Assembly (NCBI GenBank): GCA_003216075.1
Contig: QCJK01000002.1
Coordinates: 62,001 to 126,000, forward strand
Length of the DNA stretch: 64,000 nt
From: Prochlorococcus sp. AG-409-B05
GTDB lineage: Bacteria > Cyanobacteriota > Cyanobacteriia > PCC-6307 > Cyanobiaceae
Direction: 5' to 3'
The translations under genes and the position numbers were made by a program. The first letter of the stretch is position 1; the number at the start of each line of letters is the position of its first letter. The notes below the pieces were generated by a model. That model did no database searches, had not been told where the DNA came from, and saw nothing but the letters and a program-made list of their open reading frames with translations. Shown piece by piece: positions 45,348-53,739 of this stretch.

Positions 45348-45677
45348 TCATAGTTCACCACCATTACAAAAATGATTTGCAATGGAAATTGCAGGCATAT
45401 CTGATTGGAACTTAGTTGATTTTAATTCGCTAGCAAACGCATAAGTGGATTCAATGCAACTGTTGTAATTCTTTGCCTGCCTTATAAGGGGGTAGAGGTA
45501 TAAGAGTATTGTAATTGTTAGAATTGAATATCCTATTGTCTTAGTATTTTCAAGAGCAAATTTCTTTGAGTTCTTTTGGGCCTTAAGCAACGATCGTAAC
45601 CATTTGTCAGGAAGCCCAATTTGTACGAAAAGGAGTTCTACCCACCAGGGGAGCTTGACTTTGTCACCCTCTTTCAT
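45348..45677 (-). CDS. Hypothetical single-span membrane protein
   Basis: A 109-residue protein. The N-terminus, KVKLPWWVELLFVQIGLPDKWL, looks membrane-associated, and residues 48-68 (IGYSILTITILLYLYPLI) form a transmembrane helix. Two cysteines follow in the C-terminal part. The family is not known to me. Confidence 0.5.
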   Translation of the reverse strand: MKEGDKVKLPWWVELLFVQIGLPDKWLRSLLKAQKNSKKFALENTKTIGYSILTITILLYLYPLIRQAKNYNSCIESTYAFASELKSTKFQSDMPAISIANHFCNGGEL

Positions 45678-45856
45678 GGTTTAGTTAGGTTAAATATTTA
45701 ATAAGTATATTAGTTTTTCTTTATATAGTGAAGGTTCTGATATATAAAGATTGGGAATTGATCATAAAAATCCACGAGATTTTTATCAATGTAAAATAGG
45801 TTTTGCGATTTGAACTATTTAGGCTAATGTTGCTTTTATAGAGATTTTTAGTCCCG

Positions 45857-46129
45857 ATGCCAAAAAAAAGAAGGAGGAAATTAAGTCCAGATCTTGAAAA
45901 GGATATATCCTCAGCAAAACGTAAGGTAGAATTAATTACTGCTATTATTTTTGATATAGAAGATGAGGAGATACAATTAGAGTATATAACAGCATTTGAA
46001 AAAGTTAAAAATGCATATTTATTACTCACGGCTCTATATGATGAGGTAGGTTTCAATGATCAAACGGTCATGGCATTTGATACATATAAAGCTCTAATCA
46101 ATTCTTTTGAGGAAGAGTATGAACTTTAA
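45857..46129 (+). CDS. Hypothetical helical protein
   Basis: A 90-residue protein with a very basic start (PKKRRRKLSPDLEKDISSAK) and an acidic helical remainder. No family or motif is recognised beyond the charge asymmetry. Confidence 0.45.
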   Translation: MPKKRRRKLSPDLEKDISSAKRKVELITAIIFDIEDEEIQLEYITAFEKVKNAYLLLTALYDEVGFNDQTVMAFDTYKALINSFEEEYEL

Positions 46130-46280
46130 AACATTGTTGTCCATTATATTTTTAAATCCTAAATAAAAAATTTCTTTTCACTATCTTTAACTATCTCTTA
46201 ACTTCCTACAAAATATATAATTATATCTCTTAATTTAATTATGCTAGAATGAATTCGTTTTTTATTGTTTTATCCTGGTT

Positions 46281-46670
46281 ATGGATATTAGAATTAATAG
46301 ACTTTATTTATTTATATTACTTGCTATTTCAACTATTTTCTTACCCGTACAATCCCATCAAAGCAAGTCTCATCACAATATTTGTAAGAACGTAACTGAT
46401 TATACTGGCTGCATTAAGGCTAATAATGTCAACATTATACCTGAATTCAGGAGTTATGGCCCATTAATATTAAATTGGTCGGAATGGAAATCTAAAAATG
46501 ATAATCACATTGTGCCAACATATTTTGTAGGAGATAAAATTATATATCTTGCTATAAATTGCAAGAAAAAACTTATTAATGTTAATACTGATAATCTTAA
46601 TTGGAAGAATTGGAAGTCACCTATATACAAGTTTGAAAAGGACATTCTTGATGATTTTTGTGTTCCTTGA
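46281..46670 (+). CDS. Small secreted protein with C-x5-Y-x2-CI motif
   Basis: A 129-residue protein with a signal peptide (LYLFILLAISTIFLPVQS) and then CKNVTDYTGCIKANN near residue 36. The spacing C-x5-Y-x2-C-I recurs in the protein at 47139-47408. Two further cysteines, near residues 94 and 127, may form disulfides. The tryptophan-rich middle (NWSEWKSKN, NWKNWKSP) repeats a W-x-x-W-K motif. Likely periplasmic; function unknown. Confidence 0.55.
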   Translation: MDIRINRLYLFILLAISTIFLPVQSHQSKSHHNICKNVTDYTGCIKANNVNIIPEFRSYGPLILNWSEWKSKNDNHIVPTYFVGDKIIYLAINCKKKLINVNTDNLNWKNWKSPIYKFEKDILDDFCVP

Positions 46671-46762
46671 TAGTGAATTATTTAAAAGGATTAACATTTT
46701 CATCTAATTTAAATTTATCATTGATAATAAAAAAGTAATTTCACAAATAGAACTTATAACTC

Positions 46763-47101
46763 ATGCCTTTAGTCTCCATTCACACTTCGTCAACAACTAA
46801 AGTAGATACGAGAAAATTGTTGATAGATTTATCTTCACTGTTGGCTGAACTAACTAATAAACCAGAGTCCTACGTCATGGTTATATTTAAGAACAACCTT
46901 GATATGACATTCGCGGGCTCACATGAACCTTGCGCTTATGTAGAAGTGAAATCTATTGGCTCAATTCAATCTAAATTAATCTCAAGTACTCTATGTAAGT
47001 TCATAACAGATGAAATTGGTGTAGAACCCTCTAGAATATATATCCATATTGAAGATGTAAAAGCAACAAATTGGGGATATAATTCTAGTACATTTGGCTG
47101 A
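46763..47101 (+). CDS. MIF-like tautomerase
   Basis: A 112-residue member of the macrophage migration inhibitory factor family. The catalytic Pro follows the initiator Met (MPLVSIHTS), and ESYVMVIFKNNLDMTFAGSHEPCAYVEVKSIG, IGVEPSRIYIHIEDVKATNWGYNSSTFG are diagnostic. Its relatives tautomerise phenylpyruvate or dopachrome in vitro; homologues with intact Pro1 are known from Prochlorococcus. It probably forms a trimer in the cytoplasm. Confidence 0.9.
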   Translation: MPLVSIHTSSTTKVDTRKLLIDLSSLLAELTNKPESYVMVIFKNNLDMTFAGSHEPCAYVEVKSIGSIQSKLISSTLCKFITDEIGVEPSRIYIHIEDVKATNWGYNSSTFG

Positions 47102-47138
47102 GTAAATTCCATTAAATGATATTGTTATTCAATATGAT

Positions 47139-47408
47139 TTAATTAGTCATTGTCCAAGTTGACCGACCGCTCTTATTAATTACTTTATTCTTTTGATTAG
47201 TTTCATATGGTATTACTTTTATTGGCGTGGGAGTAGTTGTAATTAATTTCGGTAAAGCTTTTACAGGCGGTAGTTTCCGTATTGTTCGAATACATCTTTC
47301 ATAATTTATTTCGTTCTGACAATATTCCTCAGCTGTATTCACTGCTGTAGCATTAACAGCACTTATACTGAATAGATATGAGAGAATTATGATCTTAATA
47401 TTTTTCAT
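47139..47408 (-). CDS. Small secreted protein with C-x5-Y-x2-CI motif
   Basis: An 89-residue protein with a signal peptide (IKIIILSYLFSISAVNA), then YCQNEINYERCIRTIRKLPP, which repeats the spacing of cysteines, tyrosine and isoleucine in the 46281-46670 protein. The tail is Pro, Thr and Lys rich and probably disordered. It may be a divergent paralogue; function is unknown. Confidence 0.5.
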   Translation of the reverse strand: MKNIKIIILSYLFSISAVNATAVNTAEEYCQNEINYERCIRTIRKLPPVKALPKLITTTPTPIKVIPYETNQKNKVINKSGRSTWTMTN

Positions 47409-47542
47409 GCTAGAAATTTAAATACATACCTACTGTTAAATATACAGCATAAATACCTGAAGGGAGTTATCTAAATGTTACATTAATTGCATTTTTAGTT
47501 GTGTAAGAGATAATAAAAATCCTGATTCTAGTATTGCCATTT

Positions 47543-47692
47543 ATGGAAACAGATAAGATAAACCACCTTAGTGAAGCGCTTTCGGCTATTAAGGAGGAAT
47601 TACTCTTCGACCTTGCTGAGTCAGTCCAGGCAATCTCAAGGATGAAACAAAAAAAATATAATGATACCGATGAACTTTTTCAAAAAGTTTAA
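47543..47692 (+). CDS. Possible 49-residue helical protein
   Basis: The ATG frame encodes METDKINHLSEALSAIKEEL, then FDLAESVQAISRMKQKKYND, an amphipathic, coiled-coil-like helix. It ends 15 bases before the convergent DUF2103-like gene. The family is unknown. Confidence 0.4.
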   Translation: METDKINHLSEALSAIKEELLFDLAESVQAISRMKQKKYNDTDELFQKV

Positions 47693-47707
47693 TTAGCCAT
47701 AGACAAG

Positions 47708-47986
47708 CTAATTATTAACTATTTCTTTAATTATTTCTTCCATTTTGTTTTTATTCAAACTTGTTATAACGAATATTTCTTGAACAGTTTTACCTGATCT
47801 AGCTAAAAGCTTCCAACCACTTAATGTCCTGATAGATATTCTTATTATGAGTTTGGGGCTGTGTCCCTTAACCTTTGAGATTACTCCAGGTGTTATAGTT
47901 TTTATTTCACTTATTTTCGCCATTTCTTTTAAGACTGGTATAAGTCCTTTTATATGAGTACTGTGATTAAATACTAATCTACCCAA
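47708..47986 (-). CDS. DUF2103-like protein
   Basis: A 92-residue protein. The segments THIKGLIPVLKEMAKISEIKTITPGVISKVKGH and KLLARSGKTVQEIFVIT agree with DUF2103, a small family described as a predicted metal-binding protein and found in cyanobacteria. Metal ligands are not certain here. It is the last gene before the conserved clpS-petN block. Confidence 0.65.
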   Translation of the reverse strand: MGRLVFNHSTHIKGLIPVLKEMAKISEIKTITPGVISKVKGHSPKLIIRISIRTLSGWKLLARSGKTVQEIFVITSLNKNKMEEIIKEIVNN

Positions 47987-48406
47987 GACACACCTAATTA
48001 GTTACTTATCAAAACTAGCTAATTTCTGACGTAATTGATATAGGCAAAATATGTTCGTAAAGTCTATCGATGTACTTATATAAGACAAGTGTCAGGCAAT
48101 TAATGGAAATTAACTTCCTAGTGCATTTGGTGACTATTTATCTGCACCCTAGTTTGATACCATAAGGTTCGGTGAGTAGTTAGGATACTCGTTTTGGTTA
48201 CGAGGGCAAAACCTTTAGTGTCGTTTATTATGCCTATGCGAAAAGATAATATTCATCTAGGGGTCCCCCCGATAAATATTTTTAAATTACGACTTTTGAA
48301 TATATACATAAATGGTATTTAGAGCAACTACTAATAATATAGTTAGTGGACTATATTATTAGTAGTCTTCCCATTAGATAATAAATTATTCATCTTTACT
48401 TTATAA
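47987..48406. other. Intergenic region at the right edge of the accessory region
   Basis: 420 bases without a gene. They include a weak tRNA-like stretch at about 48165-48230 that I do not accept as a tRNA, a short GGGGTCCCCCC block near 48260 and a perfect inverted repeat at 48327-48366. Confidence 0.4.
48327..48366. repeat. Perfect 17-bp inverted repeat downstream of clpS
   Basis: The 17-base arm at 48327-48343 (ACTACTAATAATATAGT) is exactly complementary to 48350-48366, with the 6-base loop TAGTGG. It lies 40 bases after the clpS stop codon, on the reverse strand. It lacks a T tract on either side, so it may protect a 3' end rather than terminate transcription. Confidence 0.6.
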
Positions 48407-48703
48407 TTATGTTCTCTGTATTGGTGCCATGGTAAGCCCTTCAGTCCTTAATTGTTGATGATATAACTCAGCCTGTTCAAGTGGACCACACCAGACTTCA
48501 GCTGAACCTTCAGTGTCAACCTTCTTTGCAAGTTCCCAAGCTCGCTCTTCATTCATACCTGGGATGATTTTAACTAATGACTTCACTACATGCTCGTAGG
48601 TATTTACGTTGTCATCTAGGACTATCACGCTTGCTTCTGGATATCTAGCCGTTTGTTTTTGTTTTTCTAGTACTGCGCTGGCGCCTGTTTTTGTAACGCT
48701 CAT
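48407..48703 (-). CDS. clpS: ClpS adaptor
   Basis: A 98-residue adaptor that delivers N-degron substrates to the Clp protease. The hallmark VIVLDDNVNTYEHVVKSLVKIIPGMNEERAWELAKKVDTEG and the following EVWCGPLEQAELYHQQL match ClpS of cyanobacteria. It diverges from petN across 66 bases. clpP lies 1.1 kb away and ftsH beyond, so three proteolysis genes cluster here. Confidence 0.93.
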   Translation of the reverse strand: MSVTKTGASAVLEKQKQTARYPEASVIVLDDNVNTYEHVVKSLVKIIPGMNEERAWELAKKVDTEGSAEVWCGPLEQAELYHQQLRTEGLTMAPIQRT

Positions 48704-48769
48704 GACTTCCTACCCTGAATAGTTGTAATCTGTTGGAAGCCTAGAGCCTCATCTGCATCTACTAGTACC

Positions 48770-48871
48770 ATGATTTTCACTTTGGGTTGGGCTGCTTTAG
48801 CAGCGGTATTTAGTGTCTCCATTGCAATGGTTGTATGGGGACGTAATGGAGATAATACTATTGATTTTTAA
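48770..48871 (+). CDS. petN: Cytochrome b6f complex subunit 8
   Basis: A 33-residue single-helix subunit of the cytochrome b6f complex in the thylakoid membrane. The sequence [20 protein letters not shown] followed by [12 protein letters not shown] matches PetN over its full length. The ATG at 48770 is used. A second small frame starts within its 3' end. Confidence 0.93.
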   Translation: MIFTLGWAALAAVFSVSIAMVVWGRNGDNTIDF

Positions 48872-49010
48872 TATATCATTTAATAGTGAGTTGTTAACTG
48901 CCTCTAATCTTCTTGGATTAGTTGCATTATCCCTTCTTGTCTTTGTGACTTTATCCGTTATTTATCTTTCTTTTATAGAACGTAAGGATAGGAAGAGACG
49001 AAATGAATAA
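48846..49010 (+). CDS. Small single-span membrane protein
   Basis: Up to 54 residues from the ATG at 48846, overlapping petN by 26 bases in another frame. One transmembrane helix ([20 protein letters not shown]) precedes the basic, cytoplasmic tail [14 protein letters not shown] start near 48891 after the petN stop codon would shorten it. The size and place beside petN resemble small thylakoid subunits, but I cannot assign it to a named one. Confidence 0.5.
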   Translation: MEIILLIFNISFNSELLTASNLLGLVALSLLVFVTLSVIYLSFIERKDRKRRNE

Positions 49011-49049
49011 AATTTTTAACCAAACTAAGGATTTGATAATTCGAGATAC

Positions 49050-49691
49050 TTAAGGCTTTTTATTTTTTTGTATTTCGTTCATAAGCTCAAAGGCCTGATT
49101 GATTTTTTCTATAGTTGAGTCATATAGAATTAGATCTTTTTCTACTCGCTCTTTTGCAAAGCCTATATTCACAGCAGCCACTTCAGCAATCTTGTTTAAT
49201 TCTTTTTGGTTTTTACTAGAATCTGAATTTGCAGAAATAAACATATTTACGAGCCCAATGGACATTAATCTTGAATAGTATCTTTCACCTATTTTTTGTA
49301 TTTTAATTAACTCGTTAAGTTCTTGTGGAGCATCCTGTCCATTATCGCTAAACCATTTTTGTACATCTTCGATTGAGGAGCCTTGTACGATCGCTTCGAA
49401 TTTATACGCTTGTGACCTTATGCTTGCTGCATCAAACCCTGTGCTTGTACACAATGCCTCAAATAACGATTTTAAATGTTCTTTAGGCCTATAACCTGTA
49501 GTGAAAGTATCAAAAACTTTTGACAAGCCCAACGCAAAAAGACCATTGAGCTTGAAATCTTGTTGATGGCTGAGCAGATTCAGCTCTACGAGTAGTTCAT
49601 CAGCAACTTTTCTGTAGATAGGAGGAATAACATATGGGAATGCCTGATGGAAAACACGTTTGCTGTCTGAAATGGTCTGCCGATTCTTCAA
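49050..49691 (-). CDS. thf1: Thylakoid formation protein Thf1/Psb29
   Basis: A 213-residue mostly helical protein needed for photosystem II assembly, thylakoid formation and FtsH function in cyanobacteria and plants. ISDSKRVFHQAFPYVIPPIYRKVADELLVELNLL and GLFALGLSKVFDTFTTGY are the signature. It diverges from clpP across 77 bases and lies near ftsH, which fits the known Thf1-FtsH link. Confidence 0.93.
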   Translation of the reverse strand: MKNRQTISDSKRVFHQAFPYVIPPIYRKVADELLVELNLLSHQQDFKLNGLFALGLSKVFDTFTTGYRPKEHLKSLFEALCTSTGFDAASIRSQAYKFEAIVQGSSIEDVQKWFSDNGQDAPQELNELIKIQKIGERYYSRLMSIGLVNMFISANSDSSKNQKELNKIAEVAAVNIGFAKERVEKDLILYDSTIEKINQAFELMNEIQKNKKP

Positions 49692-49768
49692 GTGCTTGAG
49701 CTGATCTATTTCAATTTTATTTTAGCTCTGATGATGACGACGTTAAGATCGTACAAACCGACTTTTGA

Positions 49769-50362
49769 ATGATGATCCCTATTGTGATTGAGGAATCAGG
49801 GAGAGGAGAGAGAGCTTTTGACATCTATTCCAGGCTCCTACGAGAAAGAATAATTTTTCTAGGGGAACCGGTTACAAGTGATTCTGCTAACCGAGTCGTT
49901 GCTCAAATGTTATTTTTAGAAGCAGAGGAACCCGAAAAGGATATATACCTATATATCAATTCTCCTGGAGGGTCTGTCTATGACGGATTGGGCATATTCG
50001 ATACTATGCAGCACGTAAAGCCAGATATACATACAGTTTGTGTTGGCTTAGCAGCGAGTATGGGAGCTTTTCTACTTTGTGCAGGGACCAAAGGGAAGAG
50101 AAGTAGCCTTATGCATTCAAGGATAATGATTCATCAACCGTTAGGGGGAGCAAGGGGGCAGGCTAGTGATATTCGTATTCAAGCAGATGAGATTTTATTT
50201 CTTAAAGATAAATTGAATAGCGAGCTGTCTAATCGAACTGGACAACCATTAGAGAGGATTAAAGAGGATACTGATCGAGACTTTTTTATGTCACCAGATG
50301 AAGCACTGTCTTATGGAATAATTGACTCAGTTGTAAATAAAAGGCCTGTAAATCCTATATAG
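49769..50362 (+). CDS. clpP: ATP-dependent Clp protease proteolytic subunit
   Basis: A 197-residue serine protease. The nucleophile serine is in [14 protein letters not shown] near residue 92 and the histidine in [14 protein letters not shown] near residue 118, with the aspartate in [12 protein letters not shown]. All catalytic residues are present, so it is ClpP rather than the inactive ClpR. Cyanobacteria carry several clpP paralogues; this one is not next to clpX. It converges with ftsH. Confidence 0.95.
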   Translation: MMIPIVIEESGRGERAFDIYSRLLRERIIFLGEPVTSDSANRVVAQMLFLEAEEPEKDIYLYINSPGGSVYDGLGIFDTMQHVKPDIHTVCVGLAASMGAFLLCAGTKGKRSSLMHSRIMIHQPLGGARGQASDIRIQADEILFLKDKLNSELSNRTGQPLERIKEDTDRDFFMSPDEALSYGIIDSVVNKRPVNPI

Positions 50363-50438
50363 ACTAATATCAATAATCAACTGTTAATTAGTAGATAAAT
50401 TCAAAGGAAACTTAATATATTATTTCTTACAAATAATA

Positions 50439-52352
50439 TTATTTAATTGATTCGAATGAACGTGCTTTCTCAGGTATGTTTGTATATTCCTTTAATATAG
50501 AACAAAACTCATTACCATCTATGGTTTCTTTTTCAATAAGAACTTCAACTAGTTTGTCCATTGCGTCTCTGTTATTTTTAACTATATCAACTGTTTCTTT
50601 ATAGCAAAATTTAACCATTGTTCTTACTTGTTCATCTATTTGTTTTGTGATTGCATCTGATACATCGCTACGGGTCATAAGGTCTCTCCCCAGAAATACT
50701 TCCTGACTATCACCTTCCAAGGAAATTGGTCCTAAGTCACTCATGCCAAAGCGGGTAACCATTTGTCTAGCCATTGAAGCAACTTGTTGAATGTCTCCAC
50801 CGGCTCCAGTGGTAACTTCTGCATGGCCAAATACAACATCTTCAGCTGCTCGACCTCCCAAGGCTCCCATTATTCTTGCCTTTAATTGGGCTTTACTAAC
50901 AAGCATTTGATCATCATCTGGGGAGAACCAAGTAAGACCTTTTGCTTGACCTCTCGGTATTAGGGTTACTTTCTGAACAGGGTCATGTGCTTTCACAAGT
51001 GTTCCTATTAGGGCATGTCCAACTTCGTGGTATGCAATTAGTCTCTTACTACGACCATCTGTCAAAGGTTGACCTTCCATTCCTGCAATTATCCTGTCAA
51101 CGGCATCATCAATTTCGGATAATGTAATAGCCAATTTTCGTCTTCTTGCTGTTAGTATTGCTGCTTCATTTAGTAGGTTTGCGAGATCTGCCCCTGTAAA
51201 ACCTGGAGTTCTTCTGGCTATATTTTCTAATGATAAATTATCTGAAAGTTTCTTGTTTCTTGAATGAACTTTTAGAATTGATAATCTACCTTTTACGTCG
51301 GGTGTATCTACGCTAACTTGCCTATCAAAACGTCCAGGCCTCATTAATGCAGAGTCAAGAACATCTGGTCTATTTGTTGCAGCGATGATAATAATCCCAC
51401 TATTTCCTTCAAAACCATCCATCTCAGTTAGTAACTGATTTAATGTTTGTTCACGCTCATCATTTCCTCCACCTATGCCAGCTCCTCTTTGACGACCAAC
51501 TGCGTCAATCTCATCAATAAAGATTAAACATGGACTATTTTCTTTTGCTTTTTTAAACAAGTCTCTAACTCTACTTGCACCAACTCCAACAAACATTTCT
51601 ACAAATTCAGATCCAGCCAAGGAAAAGAAAGGTACACCTGCTTCCCCTGCGATGGCTTTTGCAAGAAGCGTTTTACCTGTTCCTGGTGGTCCTACAAGCA
51701 ATACACCTTTAGGTATTTGTGCACCAACTGAAGTAAATTTCTCAGGTTGTTTTAGAAAAGTAACTACTTCTTCTAAATCTTGTTTTGCCTCTGATACTCC
51801 TGCTACATCATCAAACTTTACACCTGTTTCTGCTTCCATTGCAAAACGCGCTTTTGTTTTTCCAAACTGCATTGCTTGACCTGGCCCACCTGGCATAGAG
51901 TTTGAACGTCTTGCAAGTAATATCAAACCTACAATTAAAATAATTGGAAATAAAAGATTTCCAATTATTCCCAGGCCTGGAGGAGCTGTTTTGACTGGGT
52001 GAATATCGAAGCTAATCCCTTCTTCTTTCAATGTGTTTATTAATTCAGGAGCTAATCCTGGTAGATCTACTCGTATTCTCTGAACTCTATTATCGAGTTC
52101 GGGGTCAACAGCTTCTACTACAGCGTTTCTACCTCCTTCATATATATCTACTGATGTAACTCTTCCTGATTCCACATAATCAAGAAAACGACCATAACTC
52201 ATTCGCGCTATTGCTGTATTTCTAGGTGCAGCAGTTGTGACCTTTGAATCAATGCTATTGGGATTATTGCTACCCAATAATTGCCACGAAAGTAGTAAAA
52301 CCATCCCTATGGGGAGGAGCCATAAAGCTATAAGACGCCAGCGATTATTCAT
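50439..52352 (-). CDS. ftsH: Membrane AAA+ zinc metalloprotease FtsH
   Basis: A 637-residue membrane protease. One membrane helix lies at residues 7-25 and another near 130, with a periplasmic or lumenal domain between. The AAA domain has Walker A GPPGTGKT near residue 220, Walker [12 protein letters not shown] and the [20 protein letters not shown]. The zinc site is HEVGH near residue 443. In cyanobacteria such proteins degrade damaged D1 during photosystem II repair; which FtsH paralogue this is cannot be told by eye. Confidence 0.95.
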   Translation of the reverse strand: MNNRWRLIALWLLPIGMVLLLSWQLLGSNNPNSIDSKVTTAAPRNTAIARMSYGRFLDYVESGRVTSVDIYEGGRNAVVEAVDPELDNRVQRIRVDLPGLAPELINTLKEEGISFDIHPVKTAPPGLGIIGNLLFPIILIVGLILLARRSNSMPGGPGQAMQFGKTKARFAMEAETGVKFDDVAGVSEAKQDLEEVVTFLKQPEKFTSVGAQIPKGVLLVGPPGTGKTLLAKAIAGEAGVPFFSLAGSEFVEMFVGVGASRVRDLFKKAKENSPCLIFIDEIDAVGRQRGAGIGGGNDEREQTLNQLLTEMDGFEGNSGIIIIAATNRPDVLDSALMRPGRFDRQVSVDTPDVKGRLSILKVHSRNKKLSDNLSLENIARRTPGFTGADLANLLNEAAILTARRRKLAITLSEIDDAVDRIIAGMEGQPLTDGRSKRLIAYHEVGHALIGTLVKAHDPVQKVTLIPRGQAKGLTWFSPDDDQMLVSKAQLKARIMGALGGRAAEDVVFGHAEVTTGAGGDIQQVASMARQMVTRFGMSDLGPISLEGDSQEVFLGRDLMTRSDVSDAITKQIDEQVRTMVKFCYKETVDIVKNNRDAMDKLVEVLIEKETIDGNEFCSILKEYTNIPEKARSFESIK

Positions 52353-52502
52353 TAAGTAGGCAATTCAGAAGGTTTTTACATATATTAAATGGATATAGAA
52401 CCTTTCTGTGGTCTTTTTAGGAAGTCTTTTTTCTGTGGTTAAAATTTTTAGCATGAGTTCCCTTAAAACCCAGAGCTGGACTTGTGTTAAGGATTTTTTG
52501 GT

Positions 52503-53735
52503 TTAAAGGCTTCTAAGAGCAACTATTGGGTCAAGAGTTGCTGCTCTTCTGGCAGGAACGACACCAAAGAACAATCCAATGCTCCCTGACAAACTTACCG
52601 TGGTGATTATGGTTTGAACTCCAATTGACGCAGGTAGTGGAGTTATTGCAGCTATAAGTGCAACTGCACCAACTCCTGCTCCCGTACCGAATATTCCCCC
52701 TAGAATTGCTAGTATTAATGATTCAACCAAAAACTGTGTAAGTACATCTGAACTTTTAGCACCTATAGCCTTTCTTAAGCCTATCTCTTCAGTTCTTTCA
52801 CTAACAGATACCAACATTATGTTCATAATTCCTATACCTCCAACTATTAATGATATTCCTCCAATTGCTGCTAACATTAATGTTAATCCACCAGTAATAG
52901 AGGATACAATTTGCAATGCATCTTTTTGAGATCTAACCGCAAAATCATCATCTCTAAGAATTTTATGTCTTTGTCTCAACAGGTTAGTGATTTGAAACTT
53001 GGCTGCACCTGTACTTTTTTCATTTATTGCTTCGACACTTATAAAACTTAAACTAATACCATAAGTTTTATCTCTACCTGTCAATCTATTCACCATAGTT
53101 GTTATTGGCACGTATGCATTTTCATCTTGATTACTTCCAAATACAGCGCCTTTAGGTGACATCACGCCGATAACAGAAAAATATTGATCCTTTATTCTTA
53201 TGTCTTTACCGATACTTTCCATTGAGGGGAAAAGTTTCTTGTCTAAGTCTGGGCCAATGACAGTAACATTTCTTGCTGATTTAATATCTTCATAATTAAA
53301 AAAACGACCTTTTGCTATTTCAAAACTTCGGACTGGGAGGAAATTTGGATCAACTCCGGAAATCGAACTAGTTGTACTTCGTGATTCATATTGAATGACT
53401 TCACTTGAACTTATTTGTGGGGCTACTCTTTTTACCGATGGTACTTGTTTTGCTATCGCTTGTGCATCTTCCAAAACAAGATTTCTTGGAAATGCAACAC
53501 CTCTTCTTCTAGTATCGTTGTTTCCCGGGACAACAAAAAGTACATTTGCTCCTAGGTTGCTCAATTGATTGGCTGCAAGGTTTTGTGCGCCTTTTCCTAC
53601 TCCCACTAAAGTTATTACAGATGCGTTTCCTATTACTATCCCTAACATTGTAAGTAGACTTCGTAGTTTATTATTCTTAAGTGTCTTTATTGAGATTGTT
53701 ATTGTTTCAGTTAAACGAACTCTATTTCTTTTCAT
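52503..53735 (-). CDS. MacB-like ABC transporter permease (FtsX superfamily)
   Basis: About 410 residues from the ATG at 53733-53735, which lies five bases after the pyk stop codon; a start at 53777 would overlap pyk. TM1 (LRSLLTMLGIVIGNASVITLVGVG) is followed by a large periplasmic domain, then three helices with the MNIMLVSVSERTEEIGLRKAIGAK segment typical of MacB permeases. No ATPase or membrane-fusion gene is adjacent, so the partner lies elsewhere. It may be an exporter; substrate unknown. Confidence 0.8.
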   Translation of the reverse strand: MKRNRVRLTETITISIKTLKNNKLRSLLTMLGIVIGNASVITLVGVGKGAQNLAANQLSNLGANVLFVVPGNNDTRRRGVAFPRNLVLEDAQAIAKQVPSVKRVAPQISSSEVIQYESRSTTSSISGVDPNFLPVRSFEIAKGRFFNYEDIKSARNVTVIGPDLDKKLFPSMESIGKDIRIKDQYFSVIGVMSPKGAVFGSNQDENAYVPITTMVNRLTGRDKTYGISLSFISVEAINEKSTGAAKFQITNLLRQRHKILRDDDFAVRSQKDALQIVSSITGGLTLMLAAIGGISLIVGGIGIMNIMLVSVSERTEEIGLRKAIGAKSSDVLTQFLVESLILAILGGIFGTGAGVGAVALIAAITPLPASIGVQTIITTVSLSGSIGLFFGVVPARRAATLDPIVALRSL

Positions 53736-53739
53736 ATTA

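Noticed and set aside
45721-46056. 111-codon reverse frame
   Set aside because: It is the antisense of the forward gene at 45857-46129, which has the better start and composition.
48165-48230. tRNA-like sequence with a GAGT/ACTC stem and a CTCGT-TTTGGTT-ACGAG arm
   Set aside because: The anticodon-like arm is convincing, but the first stem overlaps it, no T-arm with GTTCRA follows and no acceptor stem can be formed. It could be a decayed tRNA fragment; I do not call it.
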